Positions 15,912 through 24,630 of a stretch of DNA of 64,000 bases are shown in pieces. The position numbers and the translations under genes are program-made. This DNA is from Sphingomonas sp. PP-CE-1G-424. Its GTDB lineage: Bacteria; Pseudomonadota; Alphaproteobacteria; Sphingomonadales; Sphingomonadaceae. The stretch's first letter is position 1. The number at the start of each line of letters is the position of its first letter. The stretch covers positions 372,001-436,000 of the forward strand of contig NZ_SLXW01000002.1 of the NCBI RefSeq assembly GCF_004341085.1, written 5' to 3'. Under the pieces are notes generated by a model, which was given only the letters and a program-made list of their open reading frames with translations, was not told the DNA's origin and searched no databases.

Positions 15912-15942
15912 CATGAGAAAGGGGCCCGGTTTCCCGAGCCCC
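15912..15942 (-). terminator. Intrinsic terminator downstream of pnp
   Basis: Read on the minus strand, a hairpin GGGGCTCGG-GAAA-CCGGGCCCC (stem about 9 pairs, one G-U) is followed by TTTCTC. It lies 30 bases after the pnp stop codon and before the response-regulator gene, so it probably ends the long translation operon. Confidence 0.75.
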
Positions 15943-15971
15943 TCGATCATTTGCCGTTAGGCGGCAAAGGC

Positions 15972-18401
15972 TTAGTCGCGATCGCCGGTCAGGAAGGCCG
16001 GTGCGAACTCGGGGGCCTTGTCGCCGTCGGTGCGTGCAGCACGCTCGCCGCCGCCGTTTCCGCCGCCGTCGCGACGCGGACCACGGCCACCGCCGTTGCC
16101 ACCTGCGTCACGGCCACCGTCGCCATCACGACGCGGGCCACGCGAGCCGCGGTCGCCCCCATCACGACCGCCGCCGCCTTCGCCGCGCGGACCACGACCA
16201 CCGCCGTTGCCGCCAGCATCACGACCGCCATCGCCATCACGACGCGGACCGCGCGGACCACGATCACCGCCTTCGCGGGGCTCACGAGCAGGACGCGTGT
16301 CCTCCAGCTCTTCGCCGGTCGTCTGGTCGACGACACGCATCGACAGGCGAACCTTGCCACGCGGGTCGATCTCGAGAACCTTGACCTTGACCTCCTGGCC
16401 TTCGGTCAGCGCGTCGGAGACCTTCTCGACGCGCTCGTTCTTGATTTCGGACACGTGGACGAGACCGTCCTTGCCGCCCATGAAGTTCACGAACGCCCCG
16501 AAATCGACCAGGTTGACGACCTTGCCGTCATAGACCTTGCCGACTTCGGCTTCCTCGACGAGGCCCTTGATCCACTTGATCGCGGCGTCGATCTGCGCGG
16601 GGTCGGACGACGACACCTTGATCACGCCCTCGTCGTCGATGTCGACCTTGGCGCCGGTCTGCGCGACGATCTCGCGGATAACCTTGCCGCCGGTGCCGAT
16701 GACTTCACGGATCTTCGACTTGTCGATCTGGAAGCTCTCGATGCGCGGTGCGTGGGCGCTGAGTTCCTCACGGGTGTGGTCGAGTGCCTTGGCCATTTCG
16801 CCCAGGATGTGTGCACGGCCTTCCTTGGCCTGCGCCAGTGCCTTGCCCATGATCTCCTCGGTGATGCCGGCGATCTTGATGTCCATCTGCATCGTGGTGA
16901 TGCCCTCGGACGTGCCAGCCACCTTGAAGTCCATGTCGCCGAGGTGATCCTCGTCGCCAAGGATGTCCGACAGAACCGCGAAGTTCTTGCCCTCGAGGAT
17001 CAGGCCCATCGCGATGCCCGAGACCGGACGCTTCAGCGGAACACCCGCATCCATCATGCTCAGCGAACCGCCGCAGACCGTCGCCATCGACGACGAACCG
17101 TTGCTCTCGGTGATGTCCGACAGAACGCGGATCGTGTACGGGAACTCTTCCTTGGTCGGCAGCACCGGGTGCAGCGCGCGCCATGCGAGCTTGCCGTGAC
17201 CGACTTCGCGACGACCCGGCGCACCGAAGCGACCGACTTCACCGACCGAGTATGGCGGGAAGTTGTAGTGCAGCATGAAGTTTTCGTACGAAAGCCCGTT
17301 CAGGCCGTCGATCATCTGCTCCGCATCACGCGTACCAAGCGTGGTGGTGCAGATCGACTGCGTCTCGCCGCGCGTGAACAGGGCCGAGCCATGCGTACGC
17401 GGGAGGAAGTGGACCATCGCCTCGATCGGGCGGATCTGCGTGGTGGTGCGGCCGTCGATGCGGGTGCCGTCCTTGAGGATGGCGCCGCGGACGATCTCCG
17501 CCTCCAGCTTCTTCATCAGCTTGCCGGCTGCCATCTGGTCCTGCGGCGACGCGTCGGCAAACGCGGTCTTGCCCTTCGCACGAGCCACGTTGAGCAGGTC
17601 CGAACGCTTGGACTTGTCGGTCACCTTGTAGGCCGCCGCGATGTCCTTGCCGATCAGCTTCTTCAGCTTGTCCTTGGCGGTCGACAGGTCAGCCTGCTCG
17701 GCCATTTCCCAAGGATCCTTGGCAGCCTTCTCGGCCAGATCGATGATCAGGTTGGCGGCTTCACGGCAGGCCTTGTGGGCGAACTGCACGGCGCCGAGCA
17801 TGATCTCTTCCGAAAGCTCCTTGGCTTCCGATTCGACCATCATCACGGCCTGGCCGGTGGCGGCGACGACGAGGTCGAGATCGCCAGCCTTGGCTTCTTC
17901 CAGCGTCGGGTTGAGGATGTACGCGCCATCGACGTAACCGACGCGTGCTGCGCCGATCGGGCCCATGAACGGCACGCCCGAGATCGTCAGCGCTGCGGAG
18001 GCCGCGACCATCGCGAGGACGTCTGGCTCGTTCTCGCCGTCATACGACAGAACCTGGCAGATCACGTTGATCTCGTTGTAGAAACCCTCTGGGAAGAGGG
18101 GACGGATCGGGCGATCGATGAGACGGCTGGTCAGCGTCTCCTTTTCGGTCGCGCCGCGCTCACGCTTGAAGAAGCCGCCGGGGATGCGGCCGCTGGCGGA
18201 GAACTTCTCCTGGTAATGGACGGTGAGCGGGAAGAAATCCTGCCCTTCCTTGACGGTCCGTGCAGCCGTCACGGCGCACAGAACGACGGTTTCGCCGAGA
18301 GTGGCGAGCACTGCGCCGTTGGCCTGGCGCGCAACGCGGCCGGTCTCGAGCGTCAGCGTCTTGCCGCCCCACTGGGCGCTTACGGTCTTGGTATCGAACA
18401 T
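15972..18401 (-). CDS. pnp: Polynucleotide phosphorylase with long Arg/Gly-rich tail
   Basis: A 3'-5' phosphorolytic exoribonuclease and core of RNA decay. The product has 809 residues: two RNase PH-like domains (about 1-230 and 310-545), the KH domain ([16 protein letters not shown] near 565), the S1 domain ([20 protein letters not shown] to about 690), then a 120-residue tail. The tail is built from repeats of [20 protein letters not shown] and closely related units, and ends [10 protein letters not shown]. Most PNPases end near residue 700-715, so the tail is an extension that could bind RNA or a degradosome partner. The ATG at 18401 follows an AAGGA ribosome binding site. It is preceded by rpsO, the common order. 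Confidence 0.97.
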   Translation of the reverse strand: MFDTKTVSAQWGGKTLTLETGRVARQANGAVLATLGETVVLCAVTAARTVKEGQDFFPLTVHYQEKFSASGRIPGGFFKRERGATEKETLTSRLIDRPIRPLFPEGFYNEINVICQVLSYDGENEPDVLAMVAASAALTISGVPFMGPIGAARVGYVDGAYILNPTLEEAKAGDLDLVVAATGQAVMMVESEAKELSEEIMLGAVQFAHKACREAANLIIDLAEKAAKDPWEMAEQADLSTAKDKLKKLIGKDIAAAYKVTDKSKRSDLLNVARAKGKTAFADASPQDQMAAGKLMKKLEAEIVRGAILKDGTRIDGRTTTQIRPIEAMVHFLPRTHGSALFTRGETQSICTTTLGTRDAEQMIDGLNGLSYENFMLHYNFPPYSVGEVGRFGAPGRREVGHGKLAWRALHPVLPTKEEFPYTIRVLSDITESNGSSSMATVCGGSLSMMDAGVPLKRPVSGIAMGLILEGKNFAVLSDILGDEDHLGDMDFKVAGTSEGITTMQMDIKIAGITEEIMGKALAQAKEGRAHILGEMAKALDHTREELSAHAPRIESFQIDKSKIREVIGTGGKVIREIVAQTGAKVDIDDEGVIKVSSSDPAQIDAAIKWIKGLVEEAEVGKVYDGKVVNLVDFGAFVNFMGGKDGLVHVSEIKNERVEKVSDALTEGQEVKVKVLEIDPRGKVRLSMRVVDQTTGEELEDTRPAREPREGGDRGPRGPRRDGDGGRDAGGNGGGRGPRGEGGGGRDGGDRGSRGPRRDGDGGRDAGGNGGGRGPRRDGGGNGGGERAARTDGDKAPEFAPAFLTGDRD

Positions 18402-18525
18402 TCTTTTTCCTTCACTCCAAACGCCAGATGCGTTTGGGGCCTATGTGCGGGCTTAGCCGGCCCGCGGCGGTGTGGGATGAATTGTCATCCCAGGAGGGGT
18501 GGCCGAATTGCCGCCGCTCCAGTTC

Positions 18526-18583
18526 CTTGTTCCCCCGCGAAGGCGGGGGCCCAGTCTGGACTCCCGCCTTCGCGGGAGAACAA
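18526..18583. repeat. Palindromic repeat, family B (copy 2)
   Basis: CCCCCGCGAAGGCGGGGG, centre CCCAGTCTGGA, then CTCCCGCCTTCGCGGGAG. It lies between rpsO and pnp within the operon, so it would be part of the message and form a hairpin ahead of pnp. Confidence 0.88.
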
Positions 18584-18593
18584 CCCTATATAC

Positions 18594-18620
18594 GAAAACG
18601 GCCCCCCGAGGGGAGCCGTC
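18594..18620 (-). terminator. Hairpin with T-run after rpsO
   Basis: Read on the minus strand, ACGGCTCCC and GGGGGCCGT pair as a stem of about 9 pairs with a very short loop, followed by TTTTCG. It is five bases after the rpsO stop codon. It may attenuate read-through into pnp, or serve as a stable stem cut by RNase III as described for the rpsO-pnp region in E. coli. Confidence 0.65.
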
Positions 18621-18624
18621 TAAG

Positions 18625-18894
18625 TTACTTGCGGAGACCGAGCTTCGCGATCAGATCCAGATAGCGCTGGCCGTCCTTGTGACGGAGATAATCCAGCAGC
18701 GTCCGGCGCTTGTTGACCATCATGAGAAGACCACGACGCGAGTGGTTGTCCTTCTTGTGGCCCTTGAAATGCTCGGTCAGGTTCTTGATGCGCTCGGTCA
18801 GGATCGCGACCTGGACTTCCGGCGAACCGGTGTCACCCTCGGCGCGCGAATGCTCCTTGACGAGCTCGGTCTTGCGTTCAGCGGTAATCGTCAT
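18625..18894 (-). CDS. rpsO: 30S ribosomal protein S15
   Basis: Binds 16S rRNA in the central domain and nucleates platform assembly. The 89-residue product has the full family sequence: [14 protein letters not shown], the conserved [16 protein letters not shown], the [16 protein letters not shown] rRNA contact region and the C-terminus [12 protein letters not shown]. It follows truB by 18 bases, without room for its own promoter, and precedes pnp. Confidence 0.98.
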   Translation of the reverse strand: MTITAERKTELVKEHSRAEGDTGSPEVQVAILTERIKNLTEHFKGHKKDNHSRRGLLMMVNKRRTLLDYLRHKDGQRYLDLIAKLGLRK

Positions 18895-18912
18895 GAATTC
18901 ATGTCCTCGACA

Positions 18913-19935
18913 TCACAGATTGAAACCGCGAACGACCCGGACGTCTCCGTCCTCGACCTCGACCAGCGCGACCGGGACAGCGTCCAGCTCGGCGAAGTAT
19001 TGGCCATCGTCTGCGGCGATCCCGGCCAAGATACGCCCCTGTCGGAGCGCCCCTGCCTGGTCGGGGGTGAGGGAGAGAGCCGGGATGTCGTCCAGCGCCA
19101 CCCTCAAGGGCAGAAGTACATCTTCAAGCGCGGAGGCCTTAGCGAGTTCGTCCAGTTTGTCCAGCGATATCGCGGACGTGAGGTCGAACGGACCGGCCTT
19201 GGTCCGGCGCAGCATGGTGACGTGGCCGACGGTGCCGAGGGCGATCGCGATGTCGCGGGCTAGGCTGCGGATGTAGGTGCCCTTTGACACATGCGCGGTG
19301 AGCGTAACCTCCTCCAGTGGAGAGTGGGGGAGGGGGGGCTGCAATTCCTCCCCGGCACGGGGAGGGGGACCGCCGTCCGCTTGGACGGGGGTGGAGGGGG
19401 GCTCGCCACCAACGGTACGCTTGCGGAAGCCCCCTTCCACCAACTGCGCTGGTCCCCCTCCCCGTACCGGGGAGGATAGCGAATGGATCGTAACATCCCG
19501 GCTCGCGAGCACCACTTCATGCCCGGCCCGCGCGAGGTCATAAGCGCGCTCGCCGTCCACCTTCAGTGCCGAATAGGCAGGCGGCACCTGAGAAATCGGC
19601 CCGGTAAGCTGCGCAAGCACAGCCTCCACCGCAGCGAGAGTCGGCCGCACGTCGGACGTAGCGATGCTCACACCCTCGGCATCCAACGTATCCGTCTGAA
19701 CCCCAAACATCACCGTAAAATCATAGATCTTGTCGCTATCGAGCATCCGCCCGGCCAGCTTAGTCGCCTCCCCAACCGCAATCGGCAGCACGCCGGTAGC
19801 GAGCGGATCGAGCGTCCCCCCATGCCCCACCTTGAACTTCCCATACCCGCCGCTGCGCAAGGCACGCTTCACCGCCGACACCCCCTGCGTCGAGCCAAGC
19901 CCCAGCGGCTTGTCGAGAATGATCCAGCCATGCAT
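18913..19935 (-). CDS. truB: tRNA pseudouridine-55 synthase with repeat-derived insert
   Basis: Converts U55 of tRNA to pseudouridine. The product has 340 residues. The N-terminus MHGWIILDKPLGLGSTQ and the catalytic GGTLDPLATGVLP motif (active-site Asp near 43) are intact, as is the later SKGTYIRSLARDIA motif. Bacterial TruB is normally about 300 residues; the excess is a Pro/Gly-rich block at about 151-208 between VTIHSL and VTLTAHV that is encoded by a palindromic repeat. The insertion point lies between two core strands where loops vary, so the enzyme may still work. It begins at the ATG at 19933-19935. Confidence 0.93.
   Translation of the reverse strand: MHGWIILDKPLGLGSTQGVSAVKRALRSGGYGKFKVGHGGTLDPLATGVLPIAVGEATKLAGRMLDSDKIYDFTVMFGVQTDTLDAEGVSIATSDVRPTLAAVEAVLAQLTGPISQVPPAYSALKVDGERAYDLARAGHEVVLASRDVTIHSLSSPVRGGGPAQLVEGGFRKRTVGGEPPSTPVQADGGPPPRAGEELQPPLPHSPLEEVTLTAHVSKGTYIRSLARDIAIALGTVGHVTMLRRTKAGPFDLTSAISLDKLDELAKASALEDVLLPLRVALDDIPALSLTPDQAGALRQGRILAGIAADDGQYFAELDAVPVALVEVEDGDVRVVRGFNL
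19311..19476. repeat. Palindromic repeat, family D (copy 1), in frame inside truB
   Basis: Inverted arms TCCTCCCCGGCACGGGGAGG and CCTCCCCGTACCGGGGAGG flank about 90 bases with an inner pair (GTGGAGGGGGGC with GCCCCCTTCCAC), plus a short left extension CCTCCAGTGGAGAGTGGGGG. The truB frame stays open across all 166 bases. Confidence 0.88.
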
Positions 19936-19999
19936 GCGCGTAAGTCCTAGAATTCAATTGAGGCGGGAGCAGTCACCCATCTACGGGGAGGGGTGAAGC

Positions 20000-20575
20000 C
20001 TACCCCAAAGCCTCGCAAAAATGCCGCCGACACAGCGCGACATACAGGTCGTTCCCGCCAATCTCGGTCTGCTGCCCCTCGGCAATCGCCCGCCCGTTTC
20101 CATCGACCCGCAGGTTCATCGTAGCTTTCCGCCCACACCCGCAAACCGACTTGATCTCCACCAACGAGTCCGCCAGCGCCAGCAACCGCGCCGACCCCGG
20201 AAACAGCGCGCCCTGAAAATCGGTCCGCAACCCGTAAGCCAGCACCGGTATCCCAACCACGTCGCAGATATGCGCGAGCTGATCGACCTGCGCAGACGTC
20301 AAGAACTGCGCCTCATCCACCAGCACGCAGGAAATCGCGTCCTCGCCATGCTGCCGAACCACGCACGCCCCGATATCCGTCCCCGCATCGAACGCGATCG
20401 CCGGCGCCTCCAGCCCGATCCGCGACGTGATCGTCCCCGCCGCGAACCGGTCGTCGATCGCCGCGGTGAACAGCATCGTCCGCATCCCCCGCTCGCGGTA
20501 GTTGAAGTCCGCCTGCAACAGGTTCGTCGACTTCCCCGCGTTCATCGACGCGTAGTAGAAATACAGCTTGGCCAT
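20000..20575 (-). CDS. tdk: Thymidine kinase
   Basis: Phosphorylates thymidine to dTMP for salvage. The product has 191 residues. The P-loop is ASMNAGKST at about 9-17, the Walker B/lid region is VLVDEAQFLTSAQVDQL, and the substrate loop is VLAYGLRTDFQG. A zinc ribbon is visible as CGCGRKATMN with a second pair CRRH near residue 184. The ATG at 20573-20575 overlaps the stop codon of the vapC gene by one base. It lies inside the translation-factor operon between vapC and truB. Confidence 0.96.
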   Translation of the reverse strand: MAKLYFYYASMNAGKSTNLLQADFNYRERGMRTMLFTAAIDDRFAAGTITSRIGLEAPAIAFDAGTDIGACVVRQHGEDAISCVLVDEAQFLTSAQVDQLAHICDVVGIPVLAYGLRTDFQGALFPGSARLLALADSLVEIKSVCGCGRKATMNLRVDGNGRAIAEGQQTEIGGNDLYVALCRRHFCEALG

Positions 20576-20964
20576 CAGATCAGTGTCTCGACAGGTACGG
20601 GCGATTGCCCTGCATGGGTCGCGATCCCCCGATCGAACGTAACGAAGCCGTCAGCAACGGAGCGTGCAGAGACGAGGTGGATCATGTCAGCCCAATCCGC
20701 TCCTTCGCGATAGCGCGTGACCGCCCAGGACAGGCCATCGCGATCCCCGGTATGGATAGTCCCCAGCTGGAGCAGCGTTTCAATCGCATCGGCAACCATC
20801 GCACGACCGAGCGCGGCGCGCTTCGATAGCACCCACCCGAGTTCGAGCCATACGGTAAGGCTCGCCCAGACCGGCGTGCCAAGTATTTCAGATGCCATTT
20901 CCGACTGATGCTCGTCATCTGCCAGGATGAAACGCGCGAGAATATTGGTATCGACGGCCTTCAC
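20575..20964 (-). CDS. vapC: PIN-domain ribonuclease toxin (VapC type)
   Basis: A predicted RNase toxin of 129 residues. The PIN acidic residues are visible: Asp5 in AVDTNIL, Glu in VWLELGWVL near 42, Asp in WADMIHLVSA near 92, and Asp in VTFDRGIA near 111. The GTG start at 20962-20964 overlaps the antitoxin stop codon (GTGA), the usual arrangement of VapBC modules. The ORF can be extended upstream to 21000 but those residues overlap the antitoxin and lack family features. Targets in this family are initiator tRNA, other tRNAs or rRNA; which applies here is not visible. Confidence 0.88.
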   Translation of the reverse strand: MKAVDTNILARFILADDEHQSEMASEILGTPVWASLTVWLELGWVLSKRAALGRAMVADAIETLLQLGTIHTGDRDGLSWAVTRYREGADWADMIHLVSARSVADGFVTFDRGIATHAGQSPVPVETLI

Positions 20965-21230
20965 GCGGAATGACCGTCCTCGTCGAAATCGGGCGACCAA
21001 CTCAGTTGCTCGACAGGAATGGCCGGCCCCTCGTACCGAACGCGGGCACGCAGATCGGCTATTACCTCAGCGACGCTCTTTCCGGTCGTCCTACCCGTCG
21101 GTCGCAACACAATGTCACCACCCGCTTGCAGGACATCGAACTGCTGGCCAGGGTTCAAGCCCAGCGAGTCGCGCACATCCTTCGGGATGACGACTTGGCC
21201 TTTTTCCGACATTTTCGTCTGAGCATTCAT
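20961..21230 (-). CDS. vapB: AbrB/SpoVT-type antitoxin (VapB type)
   Basis: An 89-residue antitoxin that should neutralise the adjoining PIN toxin and repress its own promoter. The swapped-hairpin DNA-binding fold is recognised from KMSEKGQVVIPKDVRDSLG and GQQFDVLQAGGDIVLRP in the first half; the C-terminal half (EQLSWSPDFDEDGHSA) is acidic and would wrap the toxin. The ATG at 21228-21230 is used; a Met seven codons in (MSEKGQ) is a second option. A perfect palindrome lies just upstream of the start. Confidence 0.88.
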   Translation of the reverse strand: MNAQTKMSEKGQVVIPKDVRDSLGLNPGQQFDVLQAGGDIVLRPTGRTTGKSVAEVIADLRARVRYEGPAIPVEQLSWSPDFDEDGHSA

Positions 21231-21231
21231 C

Positions 21232-21253
21232 GCGGTAAGATACGTCTTACCGC
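21232..21253. promoter_or_regulatory. Perfect inverted repeat at the vapB start, probable operator
   Basis: GCGGTAAGA-TACG-TCTTACCGC, nine-base arms with a four-base centre, ending one base before the vapB start codon. AbrB-type antitoxins bind such palindromes to repress their own genes. Because it lies directly at the start codon, it would be inside or next to the promoter, or in the leader RNA. Confidence 0.75.
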
Positions 21254-21261
21254 GGTCAAAG

Positions 21262-21651
21262 TCAATCTTCAGCCAAATCCCGCGCGATGTGCGGGTCACG
21301 CAGCAGCGTGTCGATGTGCGTGCCCTCGTCGAAGCTCTCGTCCGCGAGGAACTTCAGCTTCGCCGCATATCGCATCTGCACCCGGTTCGCGACTTCGCGC
21401 TGGAGATAGGCAGTGTTGGTCCGCAGTGCCTTCAGCACCTTTTCCTCATCCTTGCCGAGCAACGGCTTCACGAAGACGGTAGCGTGGCGGAGATCCGGCG
21501 ACATCCGGACTTCGGTGATCGTCACGAGGTGCTTTTCGAGCACCGGATCGTGGACGTCGCCACGTGCGAGGATGTCGGACAGCGCATGACGCGCCTGTTC
21601 GCCGACTCGCAACGAACGGACGGCTTTTGCTTCTGGGGTATCGGTCTTCAT
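21262..21651 (-). CDS. rbfA: Ribosome-binding factor A
   Basis: Binds the 30S subunit late in 16S rRNA maturation. The product has 129 residues with the single KH-like fold: [33 protein letters not shown], and the final helix/strand [19 protein letters not shown], the family's C-terminal signature. It follows infB in the classical operon order, with a 114-base palindromic repeat between them. The ATG at 21649-21651 is the only reasonable start. Confidence 0.95.
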   Translation of the reverse strand: MKTDTPEAKAVRSLRVGEQARHALSDILARGDVHDPVLEKHLVTITEVRMSPDLRHATVFVKPLLGKDEEKVLKALRTNTAYLQREVANRVQMRYAAKLKFLADESFDEGTHIDTLLRDPHIARDLAED

Positions 21652-21657
21652 AAATTC

Positions 21658-21771
21658 TCCCCTCCCGCCTGCGGGAGGGGCCGGGGGTGGGCACCCGGCC
21701 TCAGCGTATCGTGCCGTGGATGGCGGGTGCCCACCCCCCAGCCCCCTCCCGCGAGCGGGAGGGGGAGCAGT
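21658..21771. repeat. Palindromic repeat, family C (copy 2)
   Basis: Arms TCCCCTCCCGCCTGCGGGAGG and CCTCCCGCGAGCGGGAGGGG flank an inner inverted pair (GGGGGTGGGCACCCG with CGGGTGCCCACCCCC). It sits exactly between infB and rbfA inside the operon and would be transcribed. Confidence 0.9.
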
Positions 21772-21774
21772 AAG

Positions 21775-24630
21775 TTACAAAGTACGTTCGCGCATCTCGA
21801 CTTCGAACGTCTCGAGGACGTCGCCGGCCTTGATGTCGACGAAGTTCGACGTGAACGTCACGCCGCACTCCAGACCTGCCCGGACCTCGGCGACATCATC
21901 CTTGAAGCGACGCAGCGATGCGATTTCGCCTTGGTAGATGATGACGTCGTTGCGTGTGATGCGTGCCTTGAGCGCCTTGCGGATGTTGCCCTCGGTGACG
22001 AGCAGACCCGCCGCCTTGCCGTGCTTGCCCGCCGAGAACACCTCGCGGATATCGGCACGACCGACGACCGTCTCGAACGCTTCCGGCCCAAGCTCGCCGG
22101 CCATCCCCGCCCGGATCTCGTCGATCAGGTCGTAGATCACGTCGTAATATTTGAACGCGACCTTCTGGCGCTCGGCGATCTCGCGTGCCTTGGCGTTCGG
22201 ACGAACGTTGAAGCCGATGATCGGTGCGCCCGATGCGGCCGCCAGGGTGACGTCCGACTCGGTGATGCCGCCGACGCCCGAGCTCAGCACGCGCGCCTTG
22301 ATCAGATCGGTGGAGATCTTGTTGATCGCCCCGACGATCGCCTCGACCGTGCCTTGCGTATCCGCCTTCACGACCAGCGGATATTCGATCGCCTGCTTTT
22401 CCTTCAGCGCCGAGAACATGCTCTCGAGGCTGGCAGGAACCGAGGCGGTCCGCTTGTCGGTCTTCACGCTGCGACGATATTCCGCGACTTCGCGGGCGCG
22501 TGCCTCGTTCTCGACGACCTGGAACGGATCGCCCGCCTGCGGAACACCCGATAGACCGAGGACCTCGACCGGCATCGCCGGACCCGCTTCCTTGATCTGC
22601 TTGCCCTTGTCATCGACCAGCGCACGGACCTTGCCGCTCTCGCCACCGACCACGAAGATGTCGCCGACCTTGAGCGTGCCGCGGTTGACGAGGATCGTCG
22701 CGACCGGACCACGACCCTTGTCGAGCTTGGCCTCGATCACCGTACCCTCGGCCGCGCGATCCGGATTAGCGCGCAGTTCGAGCAGTTCGGCCTGGAGCTG
22801 GATCTTCTCGATCAACGCATCGAGACCGATCTTCTTGGTCGCGGAGACTTCGACGTCCTGGACGTCGCCGCCCATGTCCTCGACCACGATCTCCTCGCTC
22901 AGCAGGCGCTCGCGCACCTTCTGGGCATTGGCGCCTTCCTTGTCGATCTTGTTGATCGCGACGATCATCGGCACGCCCGCCGCCTTGGTGTGGGCGATCG
23001 CCTCCACCGTCTGCGGCATCAGGCCGTCGTCCGCCGCCACCACCAGGATGACGATGTCGGTGACGTCCGCGCCACGCGCACGCATCTGCGTGAACGCCTC
23101 ATGGCCTGGGGTGTCGAGGAAGGTGATCTTCGACTTGTCCTTCAGCGTGACCTGGTAGGCGCCGATATGCTGGGTGATGCCACCCGCTTCGCCGCGCACC
23201 ACATCGGTGCCGCGCAGGGCATCGAGCAGCGACGTCTTGCCGTGATCGACGTGACCCATGATCGTGACGACGGGAGCGCGCGGCTTCAGCGTCTCCTCGG
23301 CATCGTCGATCGTGTCGTTGGCCAGATCCTGGTCGACATCGCTGACGCGCGTCAGGTTGTGGCCGAACTCGGTGACGAGCAACTCGGCGGTATCCTGGTC
23401 GATCGTCTGCGTCATGGTGACGGGCATGCCCATCTTGAACAGCGCCTTGACGAGGTCGGCACCCTTCTCGGCCATGCGGTTGGCGAGTTCCTGCACCGTG
23501 ATCGCCTCGGGGACGACGACGTCGCGGATCTGCTTGGCCTGTGCCTCGCGCGGACCACCGGTGCCACGACGCTCCTTCTCGCGCGCACGCTTCAGTGCGG
23601 CGAGCGAGCGAGCGCGTGCACCATCACCATCGCCGAGCGCGCGGTTGACGGTGAGCTTGCCCGAAGTGCGACGATCGTCACCCTTGCGGTCACGCTGCTG
23701 CGGACGCGCTGGCACTGCGTCGCGACGAACGCCACCGGCCGGAGCATTGACGCCGGTCGCGCCAGGGCGCGCCGCGGTCGTGCCGGCATTCGCAGCCGTG
23801 GTCGGCGCTGCGGCAGCGGGTGCTGCGACAGGCTTTGGCGGCGGCGGAGGACGCTCGGGACGTGCCACCGGCGAGAACCGGCGCGGTGCCGGGAACGCCG
23901 GATCGCGGGTCAATTCGATGATGGGCGGCGGTGCCGGCGGAGCAACGGGGGCCGGTGCGGGCTTGGGAGCCGGCGCAGGAGCAGCCACTACCGGAGCGGG
24001 CTTCGGTGCAGGCGCAGGTGCCGCGGCAACCGGCGCCGGGGCAGGCGCCGCAACAACGGGCGCTTCGACCGGAGCCGGCGCAGGCGCTGGCGTCGGTGCC
24101 GCAACCGGAGCGGGAGCCGCTTCGACCACAGGTGCCGGTGCGGGCGCAGGGGCCTCGACGGGCTTCGGCGCCTTGGCTTCAGCCTCGGCACGCGCACGAT
24201 CGGCGACGCGATTACGCTCGTCTTCGATCGCCTTGGCCCGTTCGGCTTCCTGGCGACGACGCCCTTCTTCCAGCGTGTTCATGCGCTGCTCTTCAGCCTC
24301 GCGGAGCAGCTTGGCCTGGCGCTCCTGCGGCGACAGATTGCTCTGCTGCTGACGCACGGGGGCGGGCGCAGGCTGCGGTGCACGCGCCTGCGGTGCCGGG
24401 GCTGCGGGGGCAGCCGCCGGGGCGGGCGCAGCAACCGGTGCGGCATCCGCGACCTGCACGTCGGGCTCGCCCGGACGGCGCAGGACGCGCGCGCGCTTGG
24501 TTTCCACGATCACCGTATTCGATCGGCCGTGGCTGAAGCTCTGCTTCACCTGGCCGGTCTCGACCGTGCGCTTCACACCCAAAGGTGCGCGCATGCCAAG
24601 TTTCGGCTTCTCGTTGTCCGTGTCGCTCAC
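21775..24630 (-). CDS. infB: Translation initiation factor IF-2
   Basis: A GTPase that places initiator tRNA on the 30S subunit. The product has 951 residues. The G domain begins near 457 with GHVDHGKTSLLDALR, then DTPGHEAFTQMRARGA and NKIDKEG; domains II-IV follow with a conserved end (CGVTFTSNFVDIKAGDVLE). Residues about 60-330 are an Ala/Pro/Val/Glu-rich segment with many APAPAP-type repeats and a short coiled region (RQAKLLREAEEQRMNTLEEG), longer than in most IF-2 proteins. The start is GTG at 24628-24630, overlapping the stop codon of the upstream gene. Confidence 0.97.
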   Translation of the reverse strand: MSDTDNEKPKLGMRAPLGVKRTVETGQVKQSFSHGRSNTVIVETKRARVLRRPGEPDVQVADAAPVAAPAPAAAPAAPAPQARAPQPAPAPVRQQQSNLSPQERQAKLLREAEEQRMNTLEEGRRRQEAERAKAIEDERNRVADRARAEAEAKAPKPVEAPAPAPAPVVEAAPAPVAAPTPAPAPAPVEAPVVAAPAPAPVAAAPAPAPKPAPVVAAPAPAPKPAPAPVAPPAPPPIIELTRDPAFPAPRRFSPVARPERPPPPPKPVAAPAAAAPTTAANAGTTAARPGATGVNAPAGGVRRDAVPARPQQRDRKGDDRRTSGKLTVNRALGDGDGARARSLAALKRAREKERRGTGGPREAQAKQIRDVVVPEAITVQELANRMAEKGADLVKALFKMGMPVTMTQTIDQDTAELLVTEFGHNLTRVSDVDQDLANDTIDDAEETLKPRAPVVTIMGHVDHGKTSLLDALRGTDVVRGEAGGITQHIGAYQVTLKDKSKITFLDTPGHEAFTQMRARGADVTDIVILVVAADDGLMPQTVEAIAHTKAAGVPMIVAINKIDKEGANAQKVRERLLSEEIVVEDMGGDVQDVEVSATKKIGLDALIEKIQLQAELLELRANPDRAAEGTVIEAKLDKGRGPVATILVNRGTLKVGDIFVVGGESGKVRALVDDKGKQIKEAGPAMPVEVLGLSGVPQAGDPFQVVENEARAREVAEYRRSVKTDKRTASVPASLESMFSALKEKQAIEYPLVVKADTQGTVEAIVGAINKISTDLIKARVLSSGVGGITESDVTLAAASGAPIIGFNVRPNAKAREIAERQKVAFKYYDVIYDLIDEIRAGMAGELGPEAFETVVGRADIREVFSAGKHGKAAGLLVTEGNIRKALKARITRNDVIIYQGEIASLRRFKDDVAEVRAGLECGVTFTSNFVDIKAGDVLETFEVEMRERTL

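Noticed and set aside
15951..18623. Long plus-strand open frame opposite pnp, up to 890 codons
   Set aside because: It is the mirror of a high-GC gene with strong codon bias; the translation is low-complexity Thr/Ala/Arg and has no family features, while the minus strand encodes a complete PNPase.
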